Assembly: GCF_900185645.1 (NCBI RefSeq)
Contig: NZ_FYAM01000027.1
Coordinates: 186,001 to 250,000, forward strand
Length of the DNA stretch: 64,000 nt
DNA from: Clostridium sp. BSD9I1
GTDB taxonomy: Bacteria; Bacillota; Clostridia; Clostridiales; Clostridiaceae
Reading direction: 5' to 3'
Below, piece by piece: positions 17,595 through 29,893 of the stretch. Positions within the stretch are counted from its first letter, which is position 1. Each line of letters opens with the position of its first letter. The notes under the pieces were generated by a model. It did no database searches. It was not told the DNA's origin and saw only the letters and a program-made list of their open reading frames with translations. Both the position numbers and the translations under genes were made by a program.

Positions 17595-18206
17595 ATGTCT
17601 CATGAAAAACAAATGTATCAATATAATCATGATATGTCAAAAAAATTAATTCCAAAACTTATTGTAAATTGGCTAGTTCCACTGCTCACATATATGCTGC
17701 TACGTAATATTTTTTCTAACGATACAACCGCTCTTGCAACTGCGGGAGCCATTCCGGCCGTTTGGACTATTGTTTTATGGCTGTGGCACCGCCAAGTTAA
17801 TTGGATTGGTATAATTGCTATCTTAGGTCTCTCTATTGCAATTGCTGTATCTGCATTATACGGAGGAAGTTCTTTACCATTAAAGATTTATCACCCGATA
17901 ATAGCTGGTGCTGTAGGACTTATTTTCCTTATTTCTGTAGTCATAAGAAAACCGTTGATGATAGTATTACTAAAGAAATTTAAGGTTGGCGATTCGAAAC
18001 GGTTCAGCAATCCTATAATCTACAGAAAAGTTACCATTGTCACTTCAGTTTTTGGGGCCCTATTACTTCTTGATGCAGTGATCCACATTATTTTGGCCCT
18101 CACTATATCCACAGAAACATATCTTATTATTTCGCAAATAATTATGATTACCATGGCTGCTATACTGTTCTTTACTTCAAAGTGGGTTATGAGACACAGG
18201 TTTTAA
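17595..18206 (+). CDS. VC0807-like integral membrane protein
   Basis: A 203-residue protein with about six hydrophobic segments, starting LIPKLIVNWLVPLLTYMLLRN and including AIPAVWTIVLWLWHRQ, a pattern I associate with the VC0807 membrane family of unknown function. It is third in the merR operon, 22 bases after the hydrolase. A role in transport or membrane protection against the MerR inducer is an inference only. No terminator is obvious immediately after it. Confidence 0.7.
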   Translation: MSHEKQMYQYNHDMSKKLIPKLIVNWLVPLLTYMLLRNIFSNDTTALATAGAIPAVWTIVLWLWHRQVNWIGIIAILGLSIAIAVSALYGGSSLPLKIYHPIIAGAVGLIFLISVVIRKPLMIVLLKKFKVGDSKRFSNPIIYRKVTIVTSVFGALLLLDAVIHIILALTISTETYLIISQIIMITMAAILFFTSKWVMRHRF

Positions 18207-18416
18207 AATATAATTGTGTATAGATATTAATTTGAGTTTCAAGCTGTCCCCTTGATTTTAAGGAGCTAATAAATTAAGAAAAAGTTTAGATCAAATTAGA
18301 AGATAAAGGTTAGTGTTTTAGTCAGAAGTGTTATAAGTTCAGGAGATTAGGGAATAGCTTATTTAACATTAACTACATCACAAAAAGACACTTATCTAAT
18401 GACAAATGCCTTTATA

Positions 18417-18464
18417 TTGACATAACAAAATAAAAGTGATAAACTTAGTTCATGTCACTTTTAT
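18417..18464 (+). promoter_or_regulatory. Likely helD promoter with palindrome
   Basis: TTGACA (18417-18422), 17 bases, TAAACT (18440-18445). The -10 lies in the loop of a perfect 10-base inverted repeat ATAAAAGTGA (18430-18439)/TCACTTTTAT (18455-18464), a plausible operator. A second AT palindrome lies at about 18470-18501. The whole 18207-18574 gap has no gene. Confidence 0.6.
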
Positions 18465-18574
18465 CGGCGATATAATATAATCCTCTAATTATATTATATA
18501 CTATGGTAAAAACAATGTCAATAGGATTTTGAAAAAATATCACTTAATTATTTGTTAAAAGGGAGGGGTATATT

Positions 18575-20821
18575 ATGAGCAAAAAGGATCTTGAATGGAA
18601 GCTTGAAAATGGATGGTTGCAGGAAGTGCTTAAAGAGGCTCAAAAGCAGCTTGATGAAAAACAGGATTTAAAAGAAAGATTAAAAAAGGATTCTATTGAA
18701 ACCCAAAGAGAACTGTGGGAGGATATAGGTTCTATTTCTGTAAACAATGGTCTAGAACAGGTTGTAGATTTTATGCAATTTATCAATACAATGAAAATAC
18801 AGAAAAGAAGCTATGAATTTACCAGAAAACTTGAAGAAAAATATGAGAGAATGCTTTTATCGCCCTATTTTGGAAGAATTGATTTCATTGAAAATGGTGA
18901 AGAGAAAGCTGAAAGGTGTTATATTGGAATCTCAAATCTCACTAATGATAGTTATGAGTTTCTAATATATGACTGGAGGGCACCAATCTCTAGTATGTTT
19001 TATGATTACGAAATCGGAGAAGCAAGTTATAAATGCCCTGAAGGAATTGTTGATGGAAGGCTAATGCTAAAAAGGCAGTACAAAATTAGCAATGGTAAAC
19101 TTGACTATATGTTTGATAGTAATCTTAAGATAGATGATGAAGTGCTGCAGGATATGTTGAGTAAAAGTACTGATAGTAAGATGAAGGCAATAGTAACAAC
19201 TATTCAAATGGAGCAAAACAAAGTAATTCGAAATGAGGAATACAAAAATTTGATTGTCCAAGGTCCTGCTGGAAGCGGAAAAACTTCTGTTGCTCTTCAT
19301 AGGATTGCTTATCTTTTATATAAGCATCGGGAAAAAATAACTCCTCAAAATATAGTTATATTTTCCCCAAATGATATTTTTAATGATTATATTTCTAATG
19401 TATTGCCGCAGCTTGGAGAGGACAATATGTGTCAGACCACATTTAAGGAATACATGCATAAGGCATTAGGTAATGAGCTTATGATGGAAAGCTATTGCGA
19501 GATGATGGAATATATCCTCGTATCTAAAAAACAAGATTCCTACCAAAAGAGAATCAATAATATAAAATTTAAGTCTTCCATGGAATTTGTAGATATATTA
19601 AAACAGTATGTATCTTATCTAGAAAACATGGATAGAAATTTTACAGATATCATTTTTAGGGGTCATTTAATAATTTCATCTAAGGATATAGAAGAACTAT
19701 TTTTTAAAGATTATGTACAACTTCCACTTAAAAGGAGGCTTCAAAAGATAAGAGAAAGAATTTTGTTTCTTGTAGAGCCTTATGAAAAACAACAAATGAA
19801 AGAAGTAACTGGCGAACTTGCGAGCTCAGATTCTTATATAGATAAAGTAGAGGCTATTGAGCGAAGTGAAGCCATTGTGAAGGACGAAATAAAGGGTATA
19901 CACTATCAAATTAATAAAATGACGGAGTTTGATTTAGTGGATATTTATAAAAATCTTTTTGAAAAATTAGAGCTTTTCTTAAGAAAATCAAATACCAAAT
20001 ATAATGAGAAAAACATTGATGAAATCAAAAGCTATACCCTTGAAAGCCTAAGGAGTCGAATGCTTAATTATGAGGATCAGCCGCCCCTTTTATATCTAAA
20101 AGGTGCACTGGGAGATCTTCCTAAAACTTCAGAAATTAAATATGTTGTTATCGATGAAGCTCAGGACTATACACCACTGCAGTATGAGATTTTTTATCAG
20201 CTTTTTAAGTCTGCGAGTATGACCATACTGGGTGATTTACAGCAATCCATTAATCCATTTATGAACGTAGGAGACTATAACAATATATCTAATATATTCT
20301 CCAAAGATAGTACCTGCATAATAAATTTAACTAAAAGCTACAGATCTACAATGGAAATTACTAAGTTTTCAAGAAGGTTGCTTAATAAGGAGCTTACAGA
20401 TGAATGCGTAGAAAGAAGTGGAGAGGAACCTTTAGTTCTCGGTTTTCAAAATGAAGAAGACATAAAATATAGAGTTCTTAATGATATTAAAATATACAAA
20501 GAAAAAGGATGCAAATCAATTGGTATCATAACAAGGACTGTAAGGGAAGCCCAGGAGGTATACAGTTTCCTAAAAGACAAGGTTCATGTTAAAGCTATAA
20601 TGAAGGAAGATGATGAATATGTGAGTGATACCTTGGTAATTCCAGCTTACCTTGCTAAAGGATTAGAATTTGATGTGGTGCTTATTTATAATGCAGGGGG
20701 TGGAAATTACTGTTGTGAGGAAGAAAGACTGTTGCTTTATACTGCTTGCACCAGAGCGCTTCATGCTTTATGTGTATACTATTCGGGTGAAGTTACACCA
20801 TTGCTAAGAGGAAGTTATTAA
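18575..20821 (+). CDS. helD: HelD-type RNA polymerase recycling helicase-like ATPase
   Basis: A 748-residue SF1 helicase-like protein. The N-terminal 130 residues are charged and helical, as in HelD's coiled-coil arm that enters the RNA polymerase secondary channel. PYFGRIDF and YDWRAPISSMFYDYE are HelD-specific segments. Walker A is VQGPAGSGKTSVALHR near residue 228, Walker B VVIDEAQDYTPLQ near 525, then KSYRSTMEI, AKGLEFDVVLIYNA and YTACTRALH. HelD uses ATP to release stalled polymerase. Here it lies 148 bases upstream of a rifamycin phosphotransferase with no terminator between. This recalls actinobacterial HelR, a HelD relative that frees polymerase from rifamycin. The start follows GGGAGGGG. 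Confidence 0.9.
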   Translation: MSKKDLEWKLENGWLQEVLKEAQKQLDEKQDLKERLKKDSIETQRELWEDIGSISVNNGLEQVVDFMQFINTMKIQKRSYEFTRKLEEKYERMLLSPYFGRIDFIENGEEKAERCYIGISNLTNDSYEFLIYDWRAPISSMFYDYEIGEASYKCPEGIVDGRLMLKRQYKISNGKLDYMFDSNLKIDDEVLQDMLSKSTDSKMKAIVTTIQMEQNKVIRNEEYKNLIVQGPAGSGKTSVALHRIAYLLYKHREKITPQNIVIFSPNDIFNDYISNVLPQLGEDNMCQTTFKEYMHKALGNELMMESYCEMMEYILVSKKQDSYQKRINNIKFKSSMEFVDILKQYVSYLENMDRNFTDIIFRGHLIISSKDIEELFFKDYVQLPLKRRLQKIRERILFLVEPYEKQQMKEVTGELASSDSYIDKVEAIERSEAIVKDEIKGIHYQINKMTEFDLVDIYKNLFEKLELFLRKSNTKYNEKNIDEIKSYTLESLRSRMLNYEDQPPLLYLKGALGDLPKTSEIKYVVIDEAQDYTPLQYEIFYQLFKSASMTILGDLQQSINPFMNVGDYNNISNIFSKDSTCIINLTKSYRSTMEITKFSRRLLNKELTDECVERSGEEPLVLGFQNEEDIKYRVLNDIKIYKEKGCKSIGIITRTVREAQEVYSFLKDKVHVKAIMKEDDEYVSDTLVIPAYLAKGLEFDVVLIYNAGGGNYCCEEERLLLYTACTRALHALCVYYSGEVTPLLRGSY

Positions 20822-20868
20822 ATTTATTACACAAAATAAAGAACTAAATTGGAAATACTACTAAAGAA

Positions 20869-23582
<2,714 letters not shown>

Positions 23583-23638
23583 TGGGGAAGGTGTTGTTTT
23601 CCTCCTTGAGAGTTAAATAAAATATGAAAGCTCCGAAG

Positions 23639-23664
23639 GCGGCCCAATAAGGGTCGCTTTTTCA
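23639..23664 (+). terminator. Terminator after rph copy 1
   Basis: GCGGCCC pairs with GGGTCGC, followed by TTTTTC. The remaining 23665-23943 is AT-rich with no supported gene; a 26-codon ATG frame at about 23683 has no ribosome binding site. Confidence 0.75.
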
Positions 23665-23943
23665 GATGGAAAAAGTAATTACATGAGACAAATTCATAAT
23701 ATTATCGGCAGTGATCTTGGACAAGTTGAAACAGCTATATTAACATTACTTTTTAATATAGCATAAAGTTATGCAAGCAATTTATGTGCAATAAGTTGTA
23801 TAATGTAGTTAGTACTTATCAGTATTAAAGTGCGAATATTAGAATTAAGAATAATGAATAAAGGAGTAAAATCTCTTATGAGATTTTATAATTTAAGGTG
23901 CTGTGCATCTAATAATTTAAGTGTTATTAAGGAGAATAAATAC

Positions 23944-25281
23944 ATGGCTGTAGATAATAATAAAGAACGAAAAAAGAAAATATACAGGATAGTGACAAGA
24001 TTTTGCATAGCCATTATGATTTTGGCTGTTTGTTATTTCGGTTATTACAAATACCAGCAAAGTAAGATTAAGTTTCAATCACCAGAAGGTTTCTCCGTTA
24101 AAGTTAATACAAAAGATCTTACTGTAGTTGGGACAAAGTGGCTTGAAGCATACACTGAGCAATACCGAGGAAAATACGTGCCTAGAAATCAAAAGATAAC
24201 TGAGTATTCTATTGATGGTATTGAAGTTAAAGAACCCAATGTAATTCAAGTTGATTTTTCCATTGTTATAAAGAAATTAGATAAAGGAAGTGCCTATAAT
24301 TGGAATGGGGTTGTAGAGGAAAATAAAATTAAAAGTCAATGGGTTTTATGGTTTAAAGAAGAAACAAACTCTAAAGGGACTTTTACTTATACAGTAACCA
24401 AATTACAAAGACCTGCTGGATATGATTTGGAGAAATATCAAACCAGTGGTGAGAAGGGAAAAGACGAGTACAAACATGAGTATGAAGCTGAAATTCCTTA
24501 TGAAAATCAGCAGTATACATATAAGATAGAAAAAAGAATCCTCTATGTAAGCTACGACAAGGGAAATGAATGGAAGGAAGTCCCTGTTCCACTAGAGACC
24601 TTAGTAGAAGTTGGAGATGGAAGGCCTTATTATAATAAATTGCAGGAAAAAAGCTATGTAATAACACCAGAAAAAACTGCATTTGTCTATGGAGGCACTA
24701 GGGAAAATTCTCTTATGATGGTCCATTCAGAGGATAGGGGAATCACTTGGGAAACATCTGAAATAAGTAAAAGCTTAGATAGTACAAGAGTAAAGTTTTG
24801 TAGTTTTCCAACAGCTACAGTAGGTTATGTCATTGCAACAGGTGGGAGGACTATGTCTCAAGAAGGGCAGATAATCTATAAAACAACAAATGGTGGTGAC
24901 GCATGGAAAGAAGTAGGGAGTGGGCCTAGCACCTGGCTTTTACAGTCGGCTGGTTTTATAGACGAAAATGTGGGATTTATGAGTTATCCAAAGGTGGAAG
25001 GAGCGATAACCAATTTTTATAGAACACAAGATGGAGGCAAAACCTTTGAGCCAGTAATGCTGCCTGTTCATAAGGAAGAATGGATGGGCGTAACCCTTGA
25101 GCCTTTTATACAGCCAGAAACTCCTTATGTTGAAAATAACCAGTTGTTTCTTTTAGTAGGACAGGGGCAACAAGGTGATTTCAAGGGAGGTACTGTTATG
25201 GCAAAATACAAATCAGATGACAGGGGCAAAACCTGGAGGTTTGTGGAATTGGTGGAGCCGCCTTCTAAAGAAATAGGATAA
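23944..25281 (+). CDS. Membrane-anchored protein with BNR/sialidase-like repeats
   Basis: A 445-residue protein. After a basic N-terminus, residues about 16-35 form one membrane span (FCIAIMILAVCYFGYYKY), so the bulk is outside. A domain of about 150 residues follows (WLEAYTEQYRGKYVPRNQKI), then a beta-propeller part with BNR-like Asp-box motifs: SEDRGITWE, TTNGGDAWKE, TQDGGKTFEP and SDDRGKTWRF. These repeats occur in sialidases and in non-enzymatic propellers; no sialidase catalytic set is visible, so binding or structure is more likely. ATG 23944 is chosen because AAGGAGA lies just before it, although the frame is open further upstream. Confidence 0.75.
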   Translation: MAVDNNKERKKKIYRIVTRFCIAIMILAVCYFGYYKYQQSKIKFQSPEGFSVKVNTKDLTVVGTKWLEAYTEQYRGKYVPRNQKITEYSIDGIEVKEPNVIQVDFSIVIKKLDKGSAYNWNGVVEENKIKSQWVLWFKEETNSKGTFTYTVTKLQRPAGYDLEKYQTSGEKGKDEYKHEYEAEIPYENQQYTYKIEKRILYVSYDKGNEWKEVPVPLETLVEVGDGRPYYNKLQEKSYVITPEKTAFVYGGTRENSLMMVHSEDRGITWETSEISKSLDSTRVKFCSFPTATVGYVIATGGRTMSQEGQIIYKTTNGGDAWKEVGSGPSTWLLQSAGFIDENVGFMSYPKVEGAITNFYRTQDGGKTFEPVMLPVHKEEWMGVTLEPFIQPETPYVENNQLFLLVGQGQQGDFKGGTVMAKYKSDDRGKTWRFVELVEPPSKEIG

Positions 25282-25407
25282 TATTCATTCTATTATCTTA
25301 AAATCATTGACAACTGGTGGGTTATATGATAATCTACGAAATAACAAAGTTTGAATTATAAATATTTGGTTTTGGAGTTGAAGAGGATGATATTCAAAGG
25401 AAGTTCT

Positions 25408-25770
25408 ATGACAAAAGGACAAGTTGAATCGAAATTAAGCGAAGCAATAAGTAAATTTGAAATTGAACAAATGGGTAGAGGTCCTGAGAAAATTCGTACA
25501 ATTATTCTTCAAGACTTGATTCTTATAAGGCTCAAAGGCTTTTTAAGCATGTCTGAGAAAAAGCTAGCTCACAACAAAGAAGGCGTTGAGCTAATAAAAA
25601 AGGTAAGAACTTCATTGTTTGAAAATGCTCGGGAAGAACTTGAAGCAGCAGTAAAATCAGTTATTGATGTGAATATTGTAAGTACCTATTCTGATGTGAG
25701 CACAAAAACAGGTGAAAAAATTATAGCAATAATTTTAGATAAGGATATAGAAGATTTTTTCAAAAAGTAA
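25408..25770 (+). CDS. DUF2294 domain protein
   Basis: A 120-residue protein with the family core KFEIEQMGRGPEKIRTIILQDLILIRLKGFL near residues 15-45 and a C-terminal half containing VNIVSTYSDVSTKTGEKIIAIILD. DUF2294 has no settled function. ATG 25408 is taken because AAAGGAAG precedes it and family members start with a few residues before KGQ; ATG 25387 and 25351 are possible upstream starts. It stands alone and is closed by a strong terminator. Confidence 0.8.
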   Translation: MTKGQVESKLSEAISKFEIEQMGRGPEKIRTIILQDLILIRLKGFLSMSEKKLAHNKEGVELIKKVRTSLFENAREELEAAVKSVIDVNIVSTYSDVSTKTGEKIIAIILDKDIEDFFKK

Positions 25771-25812
25771 TTTGGAAGACTTATTGAAAGGTTAAAAACC
25801 AGTCATAGAGTA

Positions 25813-25860
25813 AGCCGATAACAATTTTCCTAGTAGGGAGTTTTGTTATTGGCTTTTTTT
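25813..25860 (+). terminator. Strong intrinsic terminator
   Basis: AGCCGATAACAA pairs with TTGTTATTGGCT and is followed by seven T. Confidence 0.9.
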
Positions 25861-25886
25861 ATTTGATAAAAGAAGGAGGAACACGG

Positions 25887-27107
25887 ATGGAAAACAAGTT
25901 GATTTTGGGAAAAAGTATGGAATCTGGTTTGAGATGGGCATATGTATTTTTAGGGATAATAATAATGATATGCTTTGGCACAGTTTATTCTTGGGGTATT
26001 TTCAGGATGCCTGTGGAAAAAGCTTTCAATATAGGTTCCACTCAAAGTGGTTTTCCCTATATGGCATCCTTGGCATTTTATGCGTTGTTTATGATGTTAT
26101 CAGGAAGATATTTCAACAAATTCAGTCCAAGAGTAATTATTTTAACTGGATCATTGCTGTTATCATTTGGATGGATATTATCATCCTTTTCATCCAATAT
26201 ATATACTTTGACAATAACATATGGGGTTATTGGTGGTGCAGGAGTCGGCATAGCTTATGGCGTTCCTATAGCAATAGTAACAAAATGGTTTCCAGAAAAA
26301 AAAGGATTTGTTATTGGACTTGTTTTGTTAGGCTTTGGAGTATCACCATTGATCACAGCTCCACTTGCAAGACTTTTGATTGAAATATTCGGAGTTATGA
26401 GAACTTTTCTTGTATTAGGGATATCCTTTGGTATTATAATTCCTATTCTTTCCTGCCCATTTAAATACCCTTCCGAATTGGAAGCCGATGTACTAAAAGA
26501 AGTTATAGATAAAGATGATGAATCAAATGATATTGATACCAAGGAAATGATTAAGGTTGATAGTTTTAAAGGATTATATGTAAATTTTATTATTGGAACT
26601 ACGATCGGATTAATGTTAATCGGACTGACAAACAATGTGGGTATAGAATTAATTGGGTTATCACAAAAGAAGGTTGCGCTGATGATTTCTTTATTCGCAA
26701 TTTTTAATGGAATTGGAAGACCTGTATTTGGATGGATAACTGATAAGCTATCATCAAAAAAGGCAATGATAATTTCATATAGTCTTATTATTATAGCAGC
26801 ATTGCTGATGTCTTTTGCAGACAGTGGCAGTATTGTTTTGTTTGGTATAGCGTTTTCGATATTCTGGTTTAATGTGGGAGGGTGGCTTGCAATAGTTCCA
26901 ACTGCCACAGGAATGTTGTATGGAGCAAAGCACTATAGCCAAAACTATGGAGTGGTATTTACAGCCTATGGTATAGGAGCTATTTTAGGTGTATTAGGAT
27001 CTGGATTGATTTTGGATATCTTTAAGAATTATTATTATATTTTTTATTTGGTAATAGGGCTTTGCTTTGCGGGTTGTCTCGTGACGTTTAAGTTAATTAA
27101 AGACTAA
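25887..27107 (+). CDS. MFS transporter, oxalate/formate antiporter (OFA) type
   Basis: A 406-residue permease with about twelve membrane segments in two halves separated by a charged loop (KEVIDKDDESNDIDTKEMIK). The opening WAYVFLGIIIMICFGTVYSWGIF and the segment SGFPYMASLAFYALFMMLSGRYF are typical of the OFA family of monocarboxylate/oxalate carriers. The second half contains NGIGRPVFGWITDKLSSKKAM, the MFS loop motif. The substrate is not known. The neighbouring amidohydrolase, a possible decarboxylase, raises the idea of substrate-product exchange, but a terminator and repeat lie between them. The ATG follows GAAGGAGG. Confidence 0.88.
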   Translation: MENKLILGKSMESGLRWAYVFLGIIIMICFGTVYSWGIFRMPVEKAFNIGSTQSGFPYMASLAFYALFMMLSGRYFNKFSPRVIILTGSLLLSFGWILSSFSSNIYTLTITYGVIGGAGVGIAYGVPIAIVTKWFPEKKGFVIGLVLLGFGVSPLITAPLARLLIEIFGVMRTFLVLGISFGIIIPILSCPFKYPSELEADVLKEVIDKDDESNDIDTKEMIKVDSFKGLYVNFIIGTTIGLMLIGLTNNVGIELIGLSQKKVALMISLFAIFNGIGRPVFGWITDKLSSKKAMIISYSLIIIAALLMSFADSGSIVLFGIAFSIFWFNVGGWLAIVPTATGMLYGAKHYSQNYGVVFTAYGIGAILGVLGSGLILDIFKNYYYIFYLVIGLCFAGCLVTFKLIKD

Positions 27108-27110
27108 AGA

Positions 27111-27147
27111 AATTGCTATAAATATTCATGAAGTATTTATAGCAATT
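27111..27147 (+). terminator. Hairpin after the MFS gene
   Basis: AATTGCTATAAATA pairs with TATTTATAGCAATT around a short loop. It has no long T-run but is directly after the stop codon. Confidence 0.65.
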
Positions 27148-27230
27148 AGAGGATTTGGTGATGAAGAAAGTTAGGGATCTTGAAAAAGATGGGTACGGCA
27201 AATAATCGAATCTGAAGCATTGACAATTTA

Positions 27231-27310
27231 GTATGTGTTTTATGTTCCCTCAGACTGATTAGTTTGAGAGAATTTTGCTTTAGTATGTCTAACTTTTATG
27301 CACAATTAAA
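27231..27310 (+). repeat. Left copy of a repeat flanking the amidohydrolase-tetR cassette
   Basis: About 80 bases around CCCTCAGACTGATTAGTTTG closely resemble 29894-29974, which flanks the other end of the two-gene cassette. Shared stretches include CTGATTAGTTTGAG and GTCTAACTT. The copy here has lost part of its terminator stem. Confidence 0.65.
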
Positions 27311-27337
27311 CAAATGAATAAAAAGAAAAATAAATAA

Positions 27338-27393
27338 TTGACAGAATATTTGCATCAGGTGTACAATATTAATAAACCGACGACGGTATATTA
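27338..27393 (+). promoter_or_regulatory. Amidohydrolase promoter with operator
   Basis: TTGACA (27338-27343), 18 bases, TACAAT (27362-27367). Immediately downstream, 27370-27393 is a near-perfect palindrome centred on ACCGACGACGGT with TAATA/TATTA flanks (20 of 24 positions symmetric). It is a likely site for the TetR encoded at the end of this operon. Confidence 0.75.
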
Positions 27394-27439
27394 ATTACAG
27401 TTATTCTAAAACACATTGAGATATAAAGGAAGGGTTATA

Positions 27440-29194
27440 GTGAAAGGAAAAAAATATTTAAAATGGGATATACATCACCATATTGTACCAGATTTCTACG
27501 TAGAAGAAATGAAGAAAATGGGGATGATGGAGTTTAATACTCTAAAATGGCCAAAATGGACCCCGGAATCATCCTTAAAGATGATGAATACTCTTCAAAT
27601 TGAAAAAGCTTTTGTGTCAATATCTGCTCCAGGTATCTTTCTTAAGGACGCAGCATATAGCGAAAAACTTAGCAGAAGGTGCAATGAGTATATTGCTAAA
27701 ATGGTGAAGGATTATCCAGGAAGATTTGGCGGATTTGCATCGGTAGCTTTACCAGATGTTACAAGTGCACTTAGGGAGGTAGAGTATGCATTAGATATTT
27801 TGAAACTTGACGGTATTGGTTTAATGTCTAATGTAAATGGCAAATATCTTGGAGATAAGGATTATCGTGAATTTTATTCTGAACTTAACAAACGCAATGC
27901 CATTATATATGTACATCCTAATGGAATAACTCATAGAGATGATCATCGATTTTTAAATCCTTTATATTTATGGCAAAACGATACAACAAGAACAGTCATT
28001 GACTTTATTAAAAGTGGTTATCACAGGGATTATCCCAACATACGATGGATTCTATCTCATGGGGGAGGTATATTATCACCCCTCTATGAAAGCATCGTAC
28101 AGTCCCTTAAAGATGAAAATCCAAACATTGAGGCTGAGCTTAAGCAGTGGAAGTCCCAGGTTTTTTTAGATACCGCTTCAAAGGCTTATGATGAACAAAT
28201 TCCACAGCTTCTTAATTTTTCTGATGGGCAGCATGTGTTATTTGGCAGTGATATTGGATGGGCCAATAAAATGGCAGCTACAGTATTAATCAAGAATTAC
28301 AGCCAATTAGATGAAAAGCTTGGATTGAAGGAAAATGAAATCGAAGATATATTTATGGGAAATGCCAAGAGATTATTTGCTCAAAGTAAAGTACCAGTAA
28401 GTAAAGAAAATCAGACGCCTATAATTATTAAAGATTATAAGTCAGAAAAACAATCTAAAAAAATAAAGTACCACTATCACTGTGTTCCGAAAAGGGTAGT
28501 GGAAACAATAAAATCTATAGAACCATCTTTTGAGTTAAGTGACTTAAAGCTTTGGAATGAAGAAGAAACATTGGAATGGATGAGAGAAGAAGGATATAAT
28601 AAAGTGATGTTATCTTTTGACTTGCCAGAATTATGGCAGATGTCAGGAAAAGATATTATGTGCATTTTAAGGGTTTACAATGAGGAGGTTTCAAAAATTC
28701 GCAATGGGAACCCCCAACACTTTGGGGCCTTCGGAGCAGTGGATATAAATCAACCGCTTCATACCATTAGTGAAATAGATTACTGCCTCGAAGAGCTAAA
28801 ACTTGATGGCATTACCCTGTCAACCAATATAAATGAAACAAAATTTGATAAATTTTTAGATGACGCTATATTAAAAAGGTTATCTAACATTAAAGTACCA
28901 GTGATGATTCATCCTCAGGATAGTACAGGAATTCCTTTAATGAATGAAAATTACCTTGATGCTATATATTTTATGGCAAAGTCATTTTATTTGGGGGCAT
29001 ACGCAAGATATTTAAGTAATACACAGTTTATATTAACCCATACGGATAGCGTATTGCCTTATGTCTCACAGCCCCTCAATATATTATTTTATATGACAGT
29101 TAAAAAGCCAAGGGTATGGCTTTATCTAATTGACAATATGGTAAGAAATAACCCTAAGGGATACAAAGCTTTAATGAATATGATTGTTGATTAG
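27440..29194 (+). CDS. Amidohydrolase-2 family protein with duplicated domain
   Basis: A 584-residue protein made of two copies of the amidohydrolase-2 (ACMSD/resorcylate decarboxylase-like) barrel. The first copy (residues about 1-300) has metal ligands in WDIHHHIVP, YVHPNG, ILSHGGG and FGSDIGW, so it looks catalytic. The second (about 335-584) has YHYHCVP, MIHPQD and LTHTDS, but ends before any FGSD segment and so lacks the last Asp. Family members hydrolyse or decarboxylate aromatic acids; the substrate is unknown. GTG 27440 is chosen with AAGGAAGGG upstream. It overlaps no gene and is followed 11 bases later by its tetR. Confidence 0.82.
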   Translation: MKGKKYLKWDIHHHIVPDFYVEEMKKMGMMEFNTLKWPKWTPESSLKMMNTLQIEKAFVSISAPGIFLKDAAYSEKLSRRCNEYIAKMVKDYPGRFGGFASVALPDVTSALREVEYALDILKLDGIGLMSNVNGKYLGDKDYREFYSELNKRNAIIYVHPNGITHRDDHRFLNPLYLWQNDTTRTVIDFIKSGYHRDYPNIRWILSHGGGILSPLYESIVQSLKDENPNIEAELKQWKSQVFLDTASKAYDEQIPQLLNFSDGQHVLFGSDIGWANKMAATVLIKNYSQLDEKLGLKENEIEDIFMGNAKRLFAQSKVPVSKENQTPIIIKDYKSEKQSKKIKYHYHCVPKRVVETIKSIEPSFELSDLKLWNEEETLEWMREEGYNKVMLSFDLPELWQMSGKDIMCILRVYNEEVSKIRNGNPQHFGAFGAVDINQPLHTISEIDYCLEELKLDGITLSTNINETKFDKFLDDAILKRLSNIKVPVMIHPQDSTGIPLMNENYLDAIYFMAKSFYLGAYARYLSNTQFILTHTDSVLPYVSQPLNILFYMTVKKPRVWLYLIDNMVRNNPKGYKALMNMIVD

Positions 29195-29205
29195 GAGGAA
29201 ATATT

Positions 29206-29847
29206 ATGGCAAGATCTGCAGATAATCATGAAAACAAGAAAAAAGAACTACTGAAAGTTGCAGAAAAGCTTTTTTTAGATAAAGGGTACGAACAAACCAG
29301 TATAGATGATATTTTGAAAGAGAGCGGAATCTCAAAGGGAGGTTTTTATCATTATTTTAAATCAAAAGATGAAGTGCTTTCTGAAAGCATCAACAATATC
29401 ATTGAAGAATCAATAGAATATCTAATGCCCACTGTAGAGGATAATAGACTCGATGCACTAGAAAAGTTTAAGCTGTTCATGAGAAAGAAATCCGAGTTTC
29501 AAAGTACGAAAATAGAATATGCAACACTCTTGGCTAGTATCTTACAATCTGATGTTGCACAGTACAAATATAGTTTAGCAATGTCACAGAAAATGGTAGA
29601 GCCTTTCGCTAAGATCATTGATCAGGGAGCTAAAGAGGGAGTGTTTCATGTGGATTATCCTCATGAGACTGCAGATATTTTGATACGGACAGTTACTAGT
29701 GTGGTACAGAGTACATCCTATGAGGAGTATTTGCATGATGAAAGAAAGCACCGTCAGTATTTACTTTCTTTGAGAAATTTAATAGCTAGAACTTTGGGTA
29801 TCTCTCCAGAAGAATTTAGCCTGTATGATGAAGAGGCGAAGAAATAA
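29206..29847 (+). CDS. TetR family transcriptional regulator
   Basis: A 213-residue regulator. The helix-turn-helix is SIDDILKESGISKGGFYHYFKSKDEVLSES (residues about 29-58), a strong TetR match. The C-terminal domain is unassigned. The ATG follows TAGGAGGAA and the gene is only 11 bases after the amidohydrolase, so both lie on one transcript controlled by the 27370-27393 palindrome. A terminator at 29910-29947 closes the operon. Confidence 0.9.
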   Translation: MARSADNHENKKKELLKVAEKLFLDKGYEQTSIDDILKESGISKGGFYHYFKSKDEVLSESINNIIEESIEYLMPTVEDNRLDALEKFKLFMRKKSEFQSTKIEYATLLASILQSDVAQYKYSLAMSQKMVEPFAKIIDQGAKEGVFHVDYPHETADILIRTVTSVVQSTSYEEYLHDERKHRQYLLSLRNLIARTLGISPEEFSLYDEEAKK

Positions 29848-29893
29848 TAAGTAAAAAAGTGATACACACGTTGCAAGTTGAATAGTTCATATT

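Noticed and set aside
18207-18574. Actinobacterial rifamycin-associated element upstream of helD
   Set aside because: The palindrome present is AT-rich and unlike the GC-rich element known from actinomycetes.
27158-27204. Short coding relic (MKKVRDLEKDGYGK)
   Set aside because: Fourteen codons with no supporting context; too short to assign.
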